A DNA stretch of 64,000 nt, taken from contig CAZCOG010000023.1 of the NCBI GenBank assembly GCA_964500445.1, positions 25,936-89,935 of the forward strand, in the 5' to 3' direction. Origin of the DNA: Persicitalea sp964500445. Lineage in GTDB: Bacteria > Bacteroidota > Bacteroidia > Cytophagales > Spirosomataceae. Under the pieces are notes generated by a model. The model was not told the DNA's origin. It searched no databases and saw only the letters and a program-made list of their open reading frames with translations. The position numbers and the translations under genes were made by a program. Positions 9,339 through 18,601 of the stretch are shown here, one piece after another; the first letter of the stretch is position 1, and every line of letters starts with the position of its first letter.

Positions 9339-10940
9339 TTAGACATGGCTCATGGCGGGTACTTTGGCAGGGCTTTTGACAAAGTACATGCTCATGTCGG
9401 CTTTATTTTTGGTAGCAATCTTGCCCCGGTGTTGGCAGAAAAAGCGATCCTGCACCCGCTCATAGGTAGCTTCCGAAATATTGACCTGCCCCGGCTCACT
9501 GGCCGATTCGAGCCGGGCCGCCGTGTTGACGGTATCGCCCCAGATGTCGTAGGCGAATTTTGTAGCCCCCACCACTCCGGCCACGACCGGCCCGGTATGG
9601 ATGCCGATCCTGATTTGGAAGGAGAGCTTTCCTTCACGGATACGCTGCTGTTCGAGCTCGGTAATAAAATCACGGATTTCCAGGGCGGCAGCTACTACCT
9701 CCCGAGCATGGTTGGGGTGGGCCTCGGGTAAGCCACCGGCGCACAGGTAGGCATCGCCAATAGTCTTGATTTTTTCAATGCTGGGGTATTTCCCAATGAT
9801 GTGGTCGAAATGCCGAAAACAATAATCTATCTCCTGCACCAGCTCTGAAGGGGTAAGTTGTTCGCTTATCTTGGTAAAATCGCGGAAGTCGGTGAACATG
9901 ATCGTCACCTCATCGTGCTGGCGCGTGCTGGTGATCCCATTTACCTTCAATTCGTCGACCAGTTCACTAGGCAGGATGTTCAGCAGCAATTCGTCGGAGC
10001 GTTTGCGGGCGACATCCAGCTGCACATTCTTGGCCTCCAGGGCCTGGTTGGCCTGTTGCTTATTGACAATCAGCCGCCATAGTAGCCCCGCCAGGAGCAG
10101 GAGCAGCCCGCCCCCCGTCAGCAGGGCGTTACGGATGGTGCGAGCTTGTTCTATTTCGGCCGCCTTCAGAGCTTTTTCCTGTTCAAGAATCTTAATCTGA
10201 TCCTGCTGGAAACGGAGTTCCAGGTCGAGCTGGGTCAGCACGGAATCCTGCAGGCCGATTAGCTGGTCTTTTTCCCCGAGTAAGGAATTTTTTTGATTTA
10301 GAAGCTGGCCCTGCTGCGCCAACTGCGCCTGCTTCTCCTGGGCTTCGAGGCTGAGCTGACTTACGGCTTGCTGGGAACTGACCACTTCGGCAGCATTGGT
10401 CTCCGCCTGTTCTTCGGCGTTAAGTTTCTGCCTTTCCAGCCGCTTTAGTTCGGCCATCAGGTCCACCGAACGTAGCTTCTCCTCCGCCTGCTTGCGGTAG
10501 CGCCGGGCCTTCCCTTTGTTACCCAGCACTGCATACGTTTTGGACAGCTGCAGCAAAGCCAGTCCCATCACCTTGGGCGCTTTCAGCTTTTCTCCCAGTT
10601 CAAGCGCGTGTTGGGCATGGACCAGGGCTTGGTTAGGATCGCTGGCCTCGAGGTCCTTGGCTATGAAAAGAAGTACTTCGGCTTTCCGGGAGGAGTCGGT
10701 TTGCCGGGCCAGTTCGTTAGTCCAGTATGAAGCCGTGCGGGAAGGGCTCTCCTGCGCCCGGAGCAGAGGCAGTGGGCCGAACAGACCCACGAAAATAATC
10801 AGGAAAAAGGCGGCTCCACGGATCCGGCCGTGGACCGTCGGGTGATACGCTTTATGCTTTGGTTGGTGAGGTTTCGGACCCAACGAATGAAGGCGGCAGG
10901 AGTAGTTTAGATGTGGCGGAGGGATCATTTTAGGTGGCAT
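9339..10940 (-). CDS. Membrane-anchored class III adenylate cyclase with TPR and coiled-coil sensor
   Basis: Makes a cyclic nucleotide, most likely cAMP. Layout: signal or first membrane helix about residues 41-62, TPR-like helices 70-160, a long coiled coil 160-270, transmembrane helix about 273-292, then the catalytic domain 320-515. Metal-binding Asp351 (FTDFRDFTKIS) and Asp396 (KTIGDAY), transition-state Asn472 and Arg476 (TVNTAARLES), and the adenine-selecting pair Lys392 and Asp465 (YDIWGD) are all visible, which favours ATP over GTP. First gene of an operon with the cNMP-binding phospholipase and the HD protein; divergent from the hybrid regulator. The charged leader before the first hydrophobic stretch is unusually long, so the true start may lie downstream of 10940. 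Confidence 0.88.
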   Translation of the reverse strand: MPPKMIPPPHLNYSCRLHSLGPKPHQPKHKAYHPTVHGRIRGAAFFLIIFVGLFGPLPLLRAQESPSRTASYWTNELARQTDSSRKAEVLLFIAKDLEASDPNQALVHAQHALELGEKLKAPKVMGLALLQLSKTYAVLGNKGKARRYRKQAEEKLRSVDLMAELKRLERQKLNAEEQAETNAAEVVSSQQAVSQLSLEAQEKQAQLAQQGQLLNQKNSLLGEKDQLIGLQDSVLTQLDLELRFQQDQIKILEQEKALKAAEIEQARTIRNALLTGGGLLLLLAGLLWRLIVNKQQANQALEAKNVQLDVARKRSDELLLNILPSELVDELKVNGITSTRQHDEVTIMFTDFRDFTKISEQLTPSELVQEIDYCFRHFDHIIGKYPSIEKIKTIGDAYLCAGGLPEAHPNHAREVVAAALEIRDFITELEQQRIREGKLSFQIRIGIHTGPVVAGVVGATKFAYDIWGDTVNTAARLESASEPGQVNISEATYERVQDRFFCQHRGKIATKNKADMSMYFVKSPAKVPAMSHV

Positions 10941-11213
10941 GTATGTTGGAAAAAGTTACTGGCTTATCACTCTTTCAAATTTATCGTTCCGTGCGACTTG
11001 CCCGCTAACACATACGTTGCAATCTTTAACAATTGCGTTGCATTATGGGATAAAAACAGATATTACAGCGGTACTTACGCCAATTCAACTGTGAAAGGGG
11101 AGGCGAAAACTGATTTTTTGTAGTGTATGGAAAAAATAGAAAAGCTATTATGTATAATTAAAGTTATAAAAAATATATCCATCCATAATCGTTTCTTTTG
11201 CGTATTTTTTGGC
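10941..11213. promoter_or_regulatory. Divergent intergenic region, cyclase operon and hybrid regulator
   Basis: A 273-base AT-rich spacer between two divergent genes that should hold both promoters. It contains a short dyad, GCAAT at 11019-11023 and ATTGC at 11032-11036, inside a repeated GTTGCA context. No gene is visible. Assignment of the dyad as an operator is speculative. Confidence 0.3.
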
Positions 11214-14200
11214 ATGAATGCACCGAGGACGACCAGAATTTTATTTTTGCTTCTGCTCTTACCTGCCTTAGTCGTTGCTCAGCTACGGGGCTGGCAGGAA
11301 CTCACGATATCCGACGGATTATCGCAGGGGATGATCTTCGATCTTAAGCAGGATCGAAAGGGATTCATCTGGATAGCAACAAAAGACGGCCTCAATCGCT
11401 ACGATGGGTACAACTTCACCGTATTCACTAATGATCCCTACAATGAATACAGCATTTCGGACAACAACTGTTCGGCGCTTCTGATCGACAGCCGGGGGCG
11501 GCTGTGGGTAGGTACCCTGAATCATGGACTGAATCTGTTCGATGAGCGTACCCAGCGCTTTTGGAACATTGACATCAGCGACCAGGCCACACCCAACGCT
11601 GGCAACTACGAAGTACAACGGCTGGCCGAAGATCCGCAGGGGAATATTTGGGTGGCTACCGACAAAAGCAAAATGTTCAAGATTGTCCTGCCCCCCCATC
11701 TCAAAACTCATTTTCCGGATAAACCGAACTTTACCCACCAGGTGCAGCTTCTCCCCCTGGCACTTCCCCATCCTGGTACCGTGAGTACAACCCGCTCTCT
11801 CTATTTTGAGCCCGGCGGAAGGGCCATCGTGGGCACGACACACGGACTGTACACCCTGAACTGGAAGCGCCCCACCGCGGCCGCTCCCCTACCCCTGGCC
11901 GACGGCAGTCGCTTTGAGGCGTATACTTCGTATGGCGCCAGAGGCTGGTTTGCCGTTAGTAATCAACAGCTCGTATGCGGGCGCGGGGGCGTATTGAAAA
12001 CGCTTTCCCTGCCCAAAAAGGAATACCCGGGCATCAGCCTGGTCGCCCTTGATAAAAATACGCTGGCTGTGGCCACCACCAATCTGCTGTGGCTGATGTC
12101 GCCGGAGGAGTTTTTTGCTCAGGATAGCCTGACCGCCCATAATGCGTACGTAGTCCTCCCTCCCAATGTGTATGGGGTAACGGACTTTCTGAAAGACCGT
12201 ACCGGGAATATATGGTTGGGCACGAGCGGCTACGGAGTACGGAAGTTCAATCCCAAGATCAAAGAGTTCCGTGCCTATCTGCCCGCAACGACACTTTCCT
12301 ACCTGCTACAGGATCAGCAGAGGCGTTATTACGCGCGCCATGAGTTTGCTTATGGCGAGTTAATCAAGGAGAGTAATCAGTTGCAGCCGTTTCTGAGTAA
12401 TAAACTCGCCACCGCCGACCGCCGGCAGCGCTACATGATGCAGGATCGGAAGGGCTTTTTTTGGGTTTCCCATGTCAATTTCGAAACCCATGCGGAGCAT
12501 CTTTACAAGTTTTCGCCTGATTGGCAACTACTTAAAAAATACGAGCTCCCCGTTTCGCAGGCCTTTGGATTTATGACGAACCAAACCGTCGAAGATCGGG
12601 AGGGGCAGCTGTGGATTGGTTCTACCAACGGCAGGTTGCTGCGGTTCAATCCCGAAACCGAAACTTTCAAAGTATATTCCTACGGACATCTGCTCCCCCA
12701 AAGCGGCGCAGTGATTGAAACCTACGCCCTGTATTTCGATGCCATGGGCTCGCTCTGGGTGGGTACCCAGAAAGGGCTGGTGCGGGCAGAGCACCCCCAG
12801 ACGGGCCCCGCATTCACTTTTTATAAAAATGATACCCGTGACCGGCAGAGTCTGAGCAATGATTTTGTAACGTCCGTACTCGATGATCCCTCTCAGCCCG
12901 AACGGTACCTGTGGGTGGGTACCAAAGGCGGCGGCCTCGAGCGGCTTGATAAAAAATCCGGCCTGTTCCGGCACTTCACCGAAGCGCAGGGGCTGCCCAA
13001 TAAGGTAGTATACGGCATCCTGCCGGATGAGTCCGGCGACCTGTGGATGAGTACCAACCGGGGGTTGGCTCAGTTCAACCCCCGTACTTTCGTTTTCCGG
13101 TCGTATACCAAGGCTGATGGATTGCAGGGGGATGAGTTCAACACAGGATCTTATTTCCGCACAGCTTCGGGCGAACTGCTGTTTGGTGGCGTTAACGGCC
13201 TCACGGCCTTTCGGCCGGGGGAAGTGGCGCGCAAAGAGGGCCCTCTGCCTCTGGCCCAAATCATCGGCCTGAAAGTAAACAATGAGTCGGTGGAGGTAGG
13301 CGATTCTTCGGGTATTCTGCCTCAGAGCATAGAACATACTACCCGCATCAGGCTGGCGCACGATCAGAATCTGGTTACCCTGGAATTCGGGTTGATGGAT
13401 TATGCCAACGCTGCCAAAAACCGTTTCCGCTACCGCCTTGAAGGTATAGACGACGATTGGGTGGAAGCCGGTACCAATCGGTTTGCCAACTACGCCCAAC
13501 TACCCTATGGTAGTTACACCCTGCACATGATGGGTTCGGCCGACGGGGTAATCTGGAGTAAGCCCGTTGAACTGGGAATTCGGGTTTTGCCGCCATTTTA
13601 CCGTACCTGGTGGGCCTATCTTATTTATGCTCTGGCCGCGATCGGTGTACTTTGGCAGCTGTACCGGTTCCAGACCCAACGATGGCGGCTCCAGCAGCAG
13701 TTGCGTTTTGAACATAAGGAAGCTAGCCGCCTGGCCGAGCTGGATGCGCTTAAGACGCAGTTTTTTGCCAACATTTCGCACGAATTCCGCACGCCCCTCA
13801 CGCTCATCATTGGACCGGCTGAGGAAGCCTCCCGGGAATACGCGCACGATGGACGGTTTCCACTGATCGAGCGGAACGCCCGCCGGTTGCTGAGCCTGGT
13901 AAATCAACTGCTGGATCTGAGCAAGCTGGAGGCGGGTCAGCTTCGGGTGGACCCCGAACCGGGTAACCTGGCCGCTTTCCTGAGTATGCTGGCCAGTTCC
14001 TTCAATTCTCTGGCCCAAAGCCGCCAGATTCGGTTCATCTTTACCCAGGACGAACCAGAGTACCTGGCCGAATTTGACCGGGACAAACTGGAGAAAATCG
14101 TGACGAACCTGTTGGCCAACGCCTTCAAATTCACGCCCGAAGGTCACGAGGTACGCATGACGGTTCGATATTCTGAGAACGAGGCTTCGGGCGGGGTAGA

Positions 14201-15323
14201 ATTGACCATCGAGGACACAGGGATCGGTATTGCGCCCGAACACCTCGAACATATCTTCGAGCGATTCTACCAGGTGGAAGGACAAAGCAACCGTTCCTAC
14301 GAGGGTACCGGTATCGGCCTGGCGCTAGTGTATGAACTGGTAAAGGTACTTGGGGGTACCATCCAGGTTCGCAGCGAACAGGGCCGGGGTACATCCTTCA
14401 CGGTGGTGCTGCCTCTGACCGCCACCGGAGCCGAAGCCGGTCGGCCCCTACCCGCATTCCCGACGGCTGATTCCCTGCTCCGCCCGGTGGAGGAAAGTGC
14501 ACTCATGGCCAACGGCCAGACTACTGATTCTGCCACGGATAAAATCCTGCTCATCATTGATGATAATGCCGACATCCGCGCCTATGTCCGCAGCGTTTTT
14601 CAATCCGATTACCAGATCGTGGAGGCGGTGGACGGACAGGATGGATTGGAGAAAGCAACGGCTCTGCTGCCTGACATCATAATCTGTGATTTAATGATGC
14701 CTCGGCTCGATGGTTTCGGTTTTTGTAAGACCCTCAAGACCCAGGAAGTCACTAGCCATATTCCGGTGATCATGCTTACCGCCAAAGCCACTATTTCGGA
14801 TCGGATCGAAGGCTTCGAGCTGGGGGCCGATGAGTACCTGACCAAGCCCTTCGATCGGGCGGAAATCCAGGCCAGGGTGCGAAACCTGATCCGACAGCGG
14901 GAACGTCTGTACCATCACTTTACCAGTCGGTCCGGACAGCACCCCGTGGAGCCGGAGATAGAAAGCAGCCCCTCCCCCCGAATTGTCGCGGAGCAGGCTT
15001 TTCTTGACCGCTTGAAAACGGCAGTATTGGATCATATGGATGATCCCGGTTTCGGCGTGGAAGTCCTGGCCGAAGCCGTTAATCTGAGCCGCACCCAGCT
15101 GCACCGCAAGCTTAAATCCCTTACGGGTGCCCCTACCTCTGACTTCATCCGTCATATTCGCCTGGCCAAGGCCGAGGAGCTTCTTCGCACTACCGACCAA
15201 ACCGTAACCCAAATCGCCTACACCGTCGGGTTCGACAATCTGTCGTACTTTGCCAAAGTCTTCCAGGAGCAGTATGGGGTGTTACCATCACTGGTTGGAA
15301 AGTCAGACTCGGCTCCGATCTGA
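11214..15323 (+). CDS. Hybrid two-component system regulator (HTCS)
   Basis: One-piece sensor and transcription factor that in Bacteroidota typically switches on polysaccharide-use genes after binding an oligosaccharide in the periplasm. Starting at ATG 11214 it has 1369 residues: signal peptide 1-22, two seven-bladed propellers of reg_prop repeats (GLSQGMIFDLKQDRKGFIWI and many GxLWxGT blades) to about 700, a Y_Y_Y domain, transmembrane helix about 796-817, HisKA with His856 (NISHEFRTPL), HATPase (DTGIGIAPEHLEHIFERFY), receiver with Asp1159 (ICDLMMPRLDG) and Lys in LTKPF, and a C-terminal AraC HTH. An upstream in-frame ATG at 11127 would put 29 residues before the signal peptide and is rejected. 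No SusCD pair lies in the window, so its target is unknown; the two nearby glycan-type genes are candidates. Confidence 0.93.
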   Translation: MNAPRTTRILFLLLLLPALVVAQLRGWQELTISDGLSQGMIFDLKQDRKGFIWIATKDGLNRYDGYNFTVFTNDPYNEYSISDNNCSALLIDSRGRLWVGTLNHGLNLFDERTQRFWNIDISDQATPNAGNYEVQRLAEDPQGNIWVATDKSKMFKIVLPPHLKTHFPDKPNFTHQVQLLPLALPHPGTVSTTRSLYFEPGGRAIVGTTHGLYTLNWKRPTAAAPLPLADGSRFEAYTSYGARGWFAVSNQQLVCGRGGVLKTLSLPKKEYPGISLVALDKNTLAVATTNLLWLMSPEEFFAQDSLTAHNAYVVLPPNVYGVTDFLKDRTGNIWLGTSGYGVRKFNPKIKEFRAYLPATTLSYLLQDQQRRYYARHEFAYGELIKESNQLQPFLSNKLATADRRQRYMMQDRKGFFWVSHVNFETHAEHLYKFSPDWQLLKKYELPVSQAFGFMTNQTVEDREGQLWIGSTNGRLLRFNPETETFKVYSYGHLLPQSGAVIETYALYFDAMGSLWVGTQKGLVRAEHPQTGPAFTFYKNDTRDRQSLSNDFVTSVLDDPSQPERYLWVGTKGGGLERLDKKSGLFRHFTEAQGLPNKVVYGILPDESGDLWMSTNRGLAQFNPRTFVFRSYTKADGLQGDEFNTGSYFRTASGELLFGGVNGLTAFRPGEVARKEGPLPLAQIIGLKVNNESVEVGDSSGILPQSIEHTTRIRLAHDQNLVTLEFGLMDYANAAKNRFRYRLEGIDDDWVEAGTNRFANYAQLPYGSYTLHMMGSADGVIWSKPVELGIRVLPPFYRTWWAYLIYALAAIGVLWQLYRFQTQRWRLQQQLRFEHKEASRLAELDALKTQFFANISHEFRTPLTLIIGPAEEASREYAHDGRFPLIERNARRLLSLVNQLLDLSKLEAGQLRVDPEPGNLAAFLSMLASSFNSLAQSRQIRFIFTQDEPEYLAEFDRDKLEKIVTNLLANAFKFTPEGHEVRMTVRYSENEASGGVELTIEDTGIGIAPEHLEHIFERFYQVEGQSNRSYEGTGIGLALVYELVKVLGGTIQVRSEQGRGTSFTVVLPLTATGAEAGRPLPAFPTADSLLRPVEESALMANGQTTDSATDKILLIIDDNADIRAYVRSVFQSDYQIVEAVDGQDGLEKATALLPDIIICDLMMPRLDGFGFCKTLKTQEVTSHIPVIMLTAKATISDRIEGFELGADEYLTKPFDRAEIQARVRNLIRQRERLYHHFTSRSGQHPVEPEIESSPSPRIVAEQAFLDRLKTAVLDHMDDPGFGVEVLAEAVNLSRTQLHRKLKSLTGAPTSDFIRHIRLAKAEELLRTTDQTVTQIAYTVGFDNLSYFAKVFQEQYGVLPSLVGKSDSAPI

Positions 15324-15377
15324 AATGCAGAGGATGACCTCATCTCGGGTACCCCAAGCTTTCCGCCCCAGATTTTG

Positions 15378-16862
15378 TTAGGGCTTTGGGTTATCTATCC
15401 ACCCCCATTTTTTACCCTGCAAAGTCCATTTACGGTTATTCCCGGCTATTTCCTGAGCCGGGGCCTGCGGACGATGAGCGCGCCACATGGCAGTCACGAA
15501 AGGGTCGTAGGTAGTTGTTTCCTGTTTGGGACGGGGGTAGTTGCTGCGCGCGGCCGCGTAGGGATCATCTTCCCGCATCCAGCGTTCGATGTAATCAAAA
15601 TGGGCGTCGTGGTTCCATAGTTTGATGGCTTCCAGGTAGCGGGCAGCCAGCGCCATGCCTACCCAGGCCTGGGCGTTGCAGCAGGTACGGTACCCTTCGG
15701 ACGTTTTATCCCACTTTTCCCATTGTTCCGGCACCTTTTCTTCGTAGGTATCACGGTTGCCGTGGTGAATGATCATCTGCCACAATACGTCCTGACCGAA
15801 CCAGCCCCGGCCGTAGTAAGTCTGCGTGTCCTCGTGAAAAACGGCGGTTTCGGGCAGCTGTGCCAGGGTAGGATTATCCAGCATGATACTGGCAAACAGA
15901 ATCGGCCACTTGCGGCCACTGGAATGCCCGCCGCCTTCGTTCCAGTAGCCACCCACCATGGCCAGGCCGTACAGGTCGATGCCGCGCTGGATGAGTTCGA
16001 GCGTGAGCTTTTCTTTCCGCTGGCGGGGTACATCCAGCATCACCATCAGGCTGGCCATCGATACCAGCCTGGCGTATTCACGGCCGTAGTTGGGCTGGTT
16101 TTCGTTGGGAACCAGTTCTTGCTGCGACCAACTGAGGATGTGGTCGATCCAGGGACGCTGAAAGTACCTTTCAAAATCCTCCCAGGAAGGTACTTGCCCG
16201 GCGGGTGAAAGAGCGGGCAGCGCCTCCCAGCGAATATCCTGGGCCCGGAAAATCGGCTTCTCGGTACCCGCATACGGCGGCCGGAACGCATCCGTGGGTG
16301 GCTCGGCTGCTAGGCAGGTCAGTACAGCGGCGGCTTTCATCACGACCTGGCATTTCCTTTCCCCGTCCCACATTAGTTCTTTACAGAAATGGTCGACGGG
16401 AAGCGATGTATTGCTGATGGAAGAAATCAGCGAACGATTCGCAGCCAGATTCAGAGGAAGCTTGACAACTTCTTTTTCATCAAAGGATGCACTACGGGAA
16501 TCATAGCCCTGAGTGTATCCTGCTTTCAGCACGATCATGGAGCCATTGCGCAGGCTGTTGTCTGGTTTCAGGCTGGTATCATTCCAGCGATTGAGGTTAA
16601 TCACTGAATTATCGGACTGCACCGGACCCGGCTGCGGCGTAATTTTTACAATCCGTACTGGCCCCACTACCCACCAGTCACCGGTGATGAACTGGCCGGT
16701 GCGGGCAGGTTTATCAAAGGTCCAGGTGATACCGTATTGGCTGATCTCCGTCCGAAGGCCTGCCTGGCCGTTGTCTGGTTTAGTGTCGCCCGGGGGCATT
16801 GTTTTGGAGCAGTAAACAGATAGAGATGCCAGAAGTACGATGTAAGCGACAATTATTTTCAT
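15378..16862 (-). CDS. Lipoprotein of unknown function, glycan-degradation context
   Basis: I do not recognise a named family. The start chosen, ATG 16862, gives MKIIVAYIVLLASLSVYCSK, a lipoprotein signal with Cys19; the frame is open 77 codons further up but that stretch has no signal-like features. The body of 494 residues is rich in aromatic and helical repeats (GREYARLVSMASLMVMLDV, GGYWNEGGGHSSGRKW) reminiscent of alpha/alpha-toroid lyases and glycoside hydrolases, so a surface glycan enzyme is plausible but unproven. It converges on the hybrid regulator with 54 bases between stops. A 72-base copy of its 3' end lies at 6580-6651. Confidence 0.6.
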   Translation of the reverse strand: MKIIVAYIVLLASLSVYCSKTMPPGDTKPDNGQAGLRTEISQYGITWTFDKPARTGQFITGDWWVVGPVRIVKITPQPGPVQSDNSVINLNRWNDTSLKPDNSLRNGSMIVLKAGYTQGYDSRSASFDEKEVVKLPLNLAANRSLISSISNTSLPVDHFCKELMWDGERKCQVVMKAAAVLTCLAAEPPTDAFRPPYAGTEKPIFRAQDIRWEALPALSPAGQVPSWEDFERYFQRPWIDHILSWSQQELVPNENQPNYGREYARLVSMASLMVMLDVPRQRKEKLTLELIQRGIDLYGLAMVGGYWNEGGGHSSGRKWPILFASIMLDNPTLAQLPETAVFHEDTQTYYGRGWFGQDVLWQMIIHHGNRDTYEEKVPEQWEKWDKTSEGYRTCCNAQAWVGMALAARYLEAIKLWNHDAHFDYIERWMREDDPYAAARSNYPRPKQETTTYDPFVTAMWRAHRPQAPAQEIAGNNRKWTLQGKKWGWIDNPKP

Positions 16863-17091
16863 AGGCTTCCCAAATTGGTTGAGTTTGATTCTTAGACCCG
16901 GCCCGAAATATTGATTTAAAACAAATTGGGTACTCATTTCTACCGAATGTCGCGGGGCGGCTATTGTTCGCATCCGTCTTTTCATTGGGGGTTTATCGCG
17001 TTGGAGAAAGACAGGTAAGTACTGTCGAGTATAAACTCCAACCCTTTTTACCTTTTTCCGGTCTAGCACAGAGTACAACGACAAAAAAATC

Positions 17092-18408
17092 ATGACTATG
17101 CTAAAAGGCCGGTATCTGCCTTATTACTTTCTGGTAATGTCTCTCCTCAGCCCTATAATGGCAAACGAGCAGGATAAGTTAAAGCAGTACGTTCAATCCC
17201 AGGCTACGAGCATCGCTTCGCTAAACTCTGATAATCTGAATAACCTCCTCCCGATTCGTAAAGCAGTTGGAAACGCCAGAGTAGTTATGTTGGGAGAGCA
17301 GTCGCACGGGGATGGTACTACTTTTCTGATCAAAACTAAATTGATAAAATATCTGCACGAACAGATGGGGTTTAATGTACTCGCTTTTGAAAGCGATTTC
17401 TTTGCCCTGACCCAGGGCTGGGAACACACAAGCCATGATTCGGTTGCCACTGCCCGTTTTTTTAAAGAAAATCTATATCCCATTTGGTCATATAGCGAAG
17501 AGTGCAGCCCCCTGCTCTACGATTATATCCCCGGTTCTTACCGAACACCCCACCCTTTGGTCGTTGCAGGCTTCGACAGTCAGATGCATGGCCAGTACAC
17601 CGCCAAGTCATTGAAAAAATCGCTTGGCGAGTTTTTATCGAAAAACCATAGTACCTATTACAAATCAGACGATTACAGAACGTTTTTTGTCCCTTTTATA
17701 GATTCCCTACTACCCCTCAACTATAAGACCACCAACTATCTGAACAGCCTGGTAAAGACAGATTTTGTCAAGCAGCTTGAAAAATTTCAATCTGCAGTCG
17801 AGGAGATAGAAAAGGAATTACCAGATAGCCAAAAAAGAGTGGCTCCCTACCTTGCTCTCGAAAATCTGAAAGAGTTTGCCAAAGAGATTAATAGCCACGG
17901 GAAAAGTGATTCTCACAACACCAGGGAAGCGAGAATGGCAGAAAACCTAAAATGGCTGGTTCAGGAAAAGTACCCTAATGAAAAAATAATAGTATGGGCG
18001 GCGAATCTTCATATTATGAAAAATGGTGAAACTACCTTTCAAAATCCTCGGCTCGGGATTGCTTCGATGGGTCATTATTTCACGATGGATAATACCCTGA
18101 GTGCACAAACCTATATTTTGGGATTCACCTCTGGTTTTGGCAAAACGCAGACTGCTCTGAAAGCGTACCAGAACCAATCCCCAAGCCTCATCAAAAAAAG
18201 CAGAAGAGACGGTTTTGAAAACTGGATCGATGCTAAGCTGGATTTTGCCTTTGTCGATTTCCAGGCTTTCAGAATGAGAAATCCCGATTACTCGAACTTT
18301 TTCAGGCTAAAAGCAAGAGGACACAGTACCATTAAAGCCCGCTGGACCGAAATGTTCGACGGTATCTTTTACATCAAAGAAATGCGACCTAGTCATTTTT
18401 TAAACTAA
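17092..18408 (+). CDS. Erythromycin esterase-like protein, secreted
   Basis: Member of the erythromycin esterase family (EreA/EreB-like), a fold that hydrolyses esters. Residues 1-24 form a signal peptide. Family motifs are present: GEQSHGD with Glu69 and His72, AFESDFF, and WAANLHIMK near residue 302. It is 438 residues, usual for the family. Most chromosomal homologues in soil and aquatic bacteria are not shown to act on macrolides, so resistance should not be assumed. Two ATG codons, 17092 and 17098, are possible starts. Divergent from the lipoprotein gene with 229 bases between start codons. Confidence 0.8.
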   Translation: MTMLKGRYLPYYFLVMSLLSPIMANEQDKLKQYVQSQATSIASLNSDNLNNLLPIRKAVGNARVVMLGEQSHGDGTTFLIKTKLIKYLHEQMGFNVLAFESDFFALTQGWEHTSHDSVATARFFKENLYPIWSYSEECSPLLYDYIPGSYRTPHPLVVAGFDSQMHGQYTAKSLKKSLGEFLSKNHSTYYKSDDYRTFFVPFIDSLLPLNYKTTNYLNSLVKTDFVKQLEKFQSAVEEIEKELPDSQKRVAPYLALENLKEFAKEINSHGKSDSHNTREARMAENLKWLVQEKYPNEKIIVWAANLHIMKNGETTFQNPRLGIASMGHYFTMDNTLSAQTYILGFTSGFGKTQTALKAYQNQSPSLIKKSRRDGFENWIDAKLDFAFVDFQAFRMRNPDYSNFFRLKARGHSTIKARWTEMFDGIFYIKEMRPSHFLN

Positions 18409-18533
18409 GTACTTCCCTGGATTCTTGAATCTCATCAACCCAAAAAGGCATTCTACGTTTTCGTAATCCATTTGTGTGGAGTTGCTGATTTAGAATCGAT
18501 TCCGCAAACTCAGATTGGCGCAAGTATCAGTTC

Positions 18534-18550
18534 CCAAAAGTCCATTTTGG
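18534..18550. promoter_or_regulatory. Short dyad upstream of the epimerase gene
   Basis: CCAAAA and TTTTGG arms separated by five bases, flanked by TTC and GAA, about 50 bases before the ATG. This could be an operator for the epimerase gene; no other evidence supports this. Confidence 0.2.
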
Positions 18551-18601
18551 AACGTTATCCCGGAAGCAGCTACCTTTACACAATCACAATAGCGTCTTAT
18601 C

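Noticed and set aside
9339..10940. Pycsar-type antiphage system
   Set aside because: Cyclase has adenine-specific residues and a large membrane sensor, and the effector is a lipase rather than a TIR or membrane effector; the layout similarity is kept only as a hypothesis in the findings.
11127..11213. Upstream ATG extension of the hybrid regulator
   Set aside because: It would place 29 residues before a clear signal peptide that begins at ATG 11214; the leader is AT-rich spacer.
16863..17093. 77-codon extension of the lipoprotein gene
   Set aside because: The lipoprotein signal starts at ATG 16862; the upstream stretch lacks protein-like composition.
17092..18408. Macrolide resistance gene
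   Set aside because: The family match is broad; nothing here shows that it acts on erythromycin.
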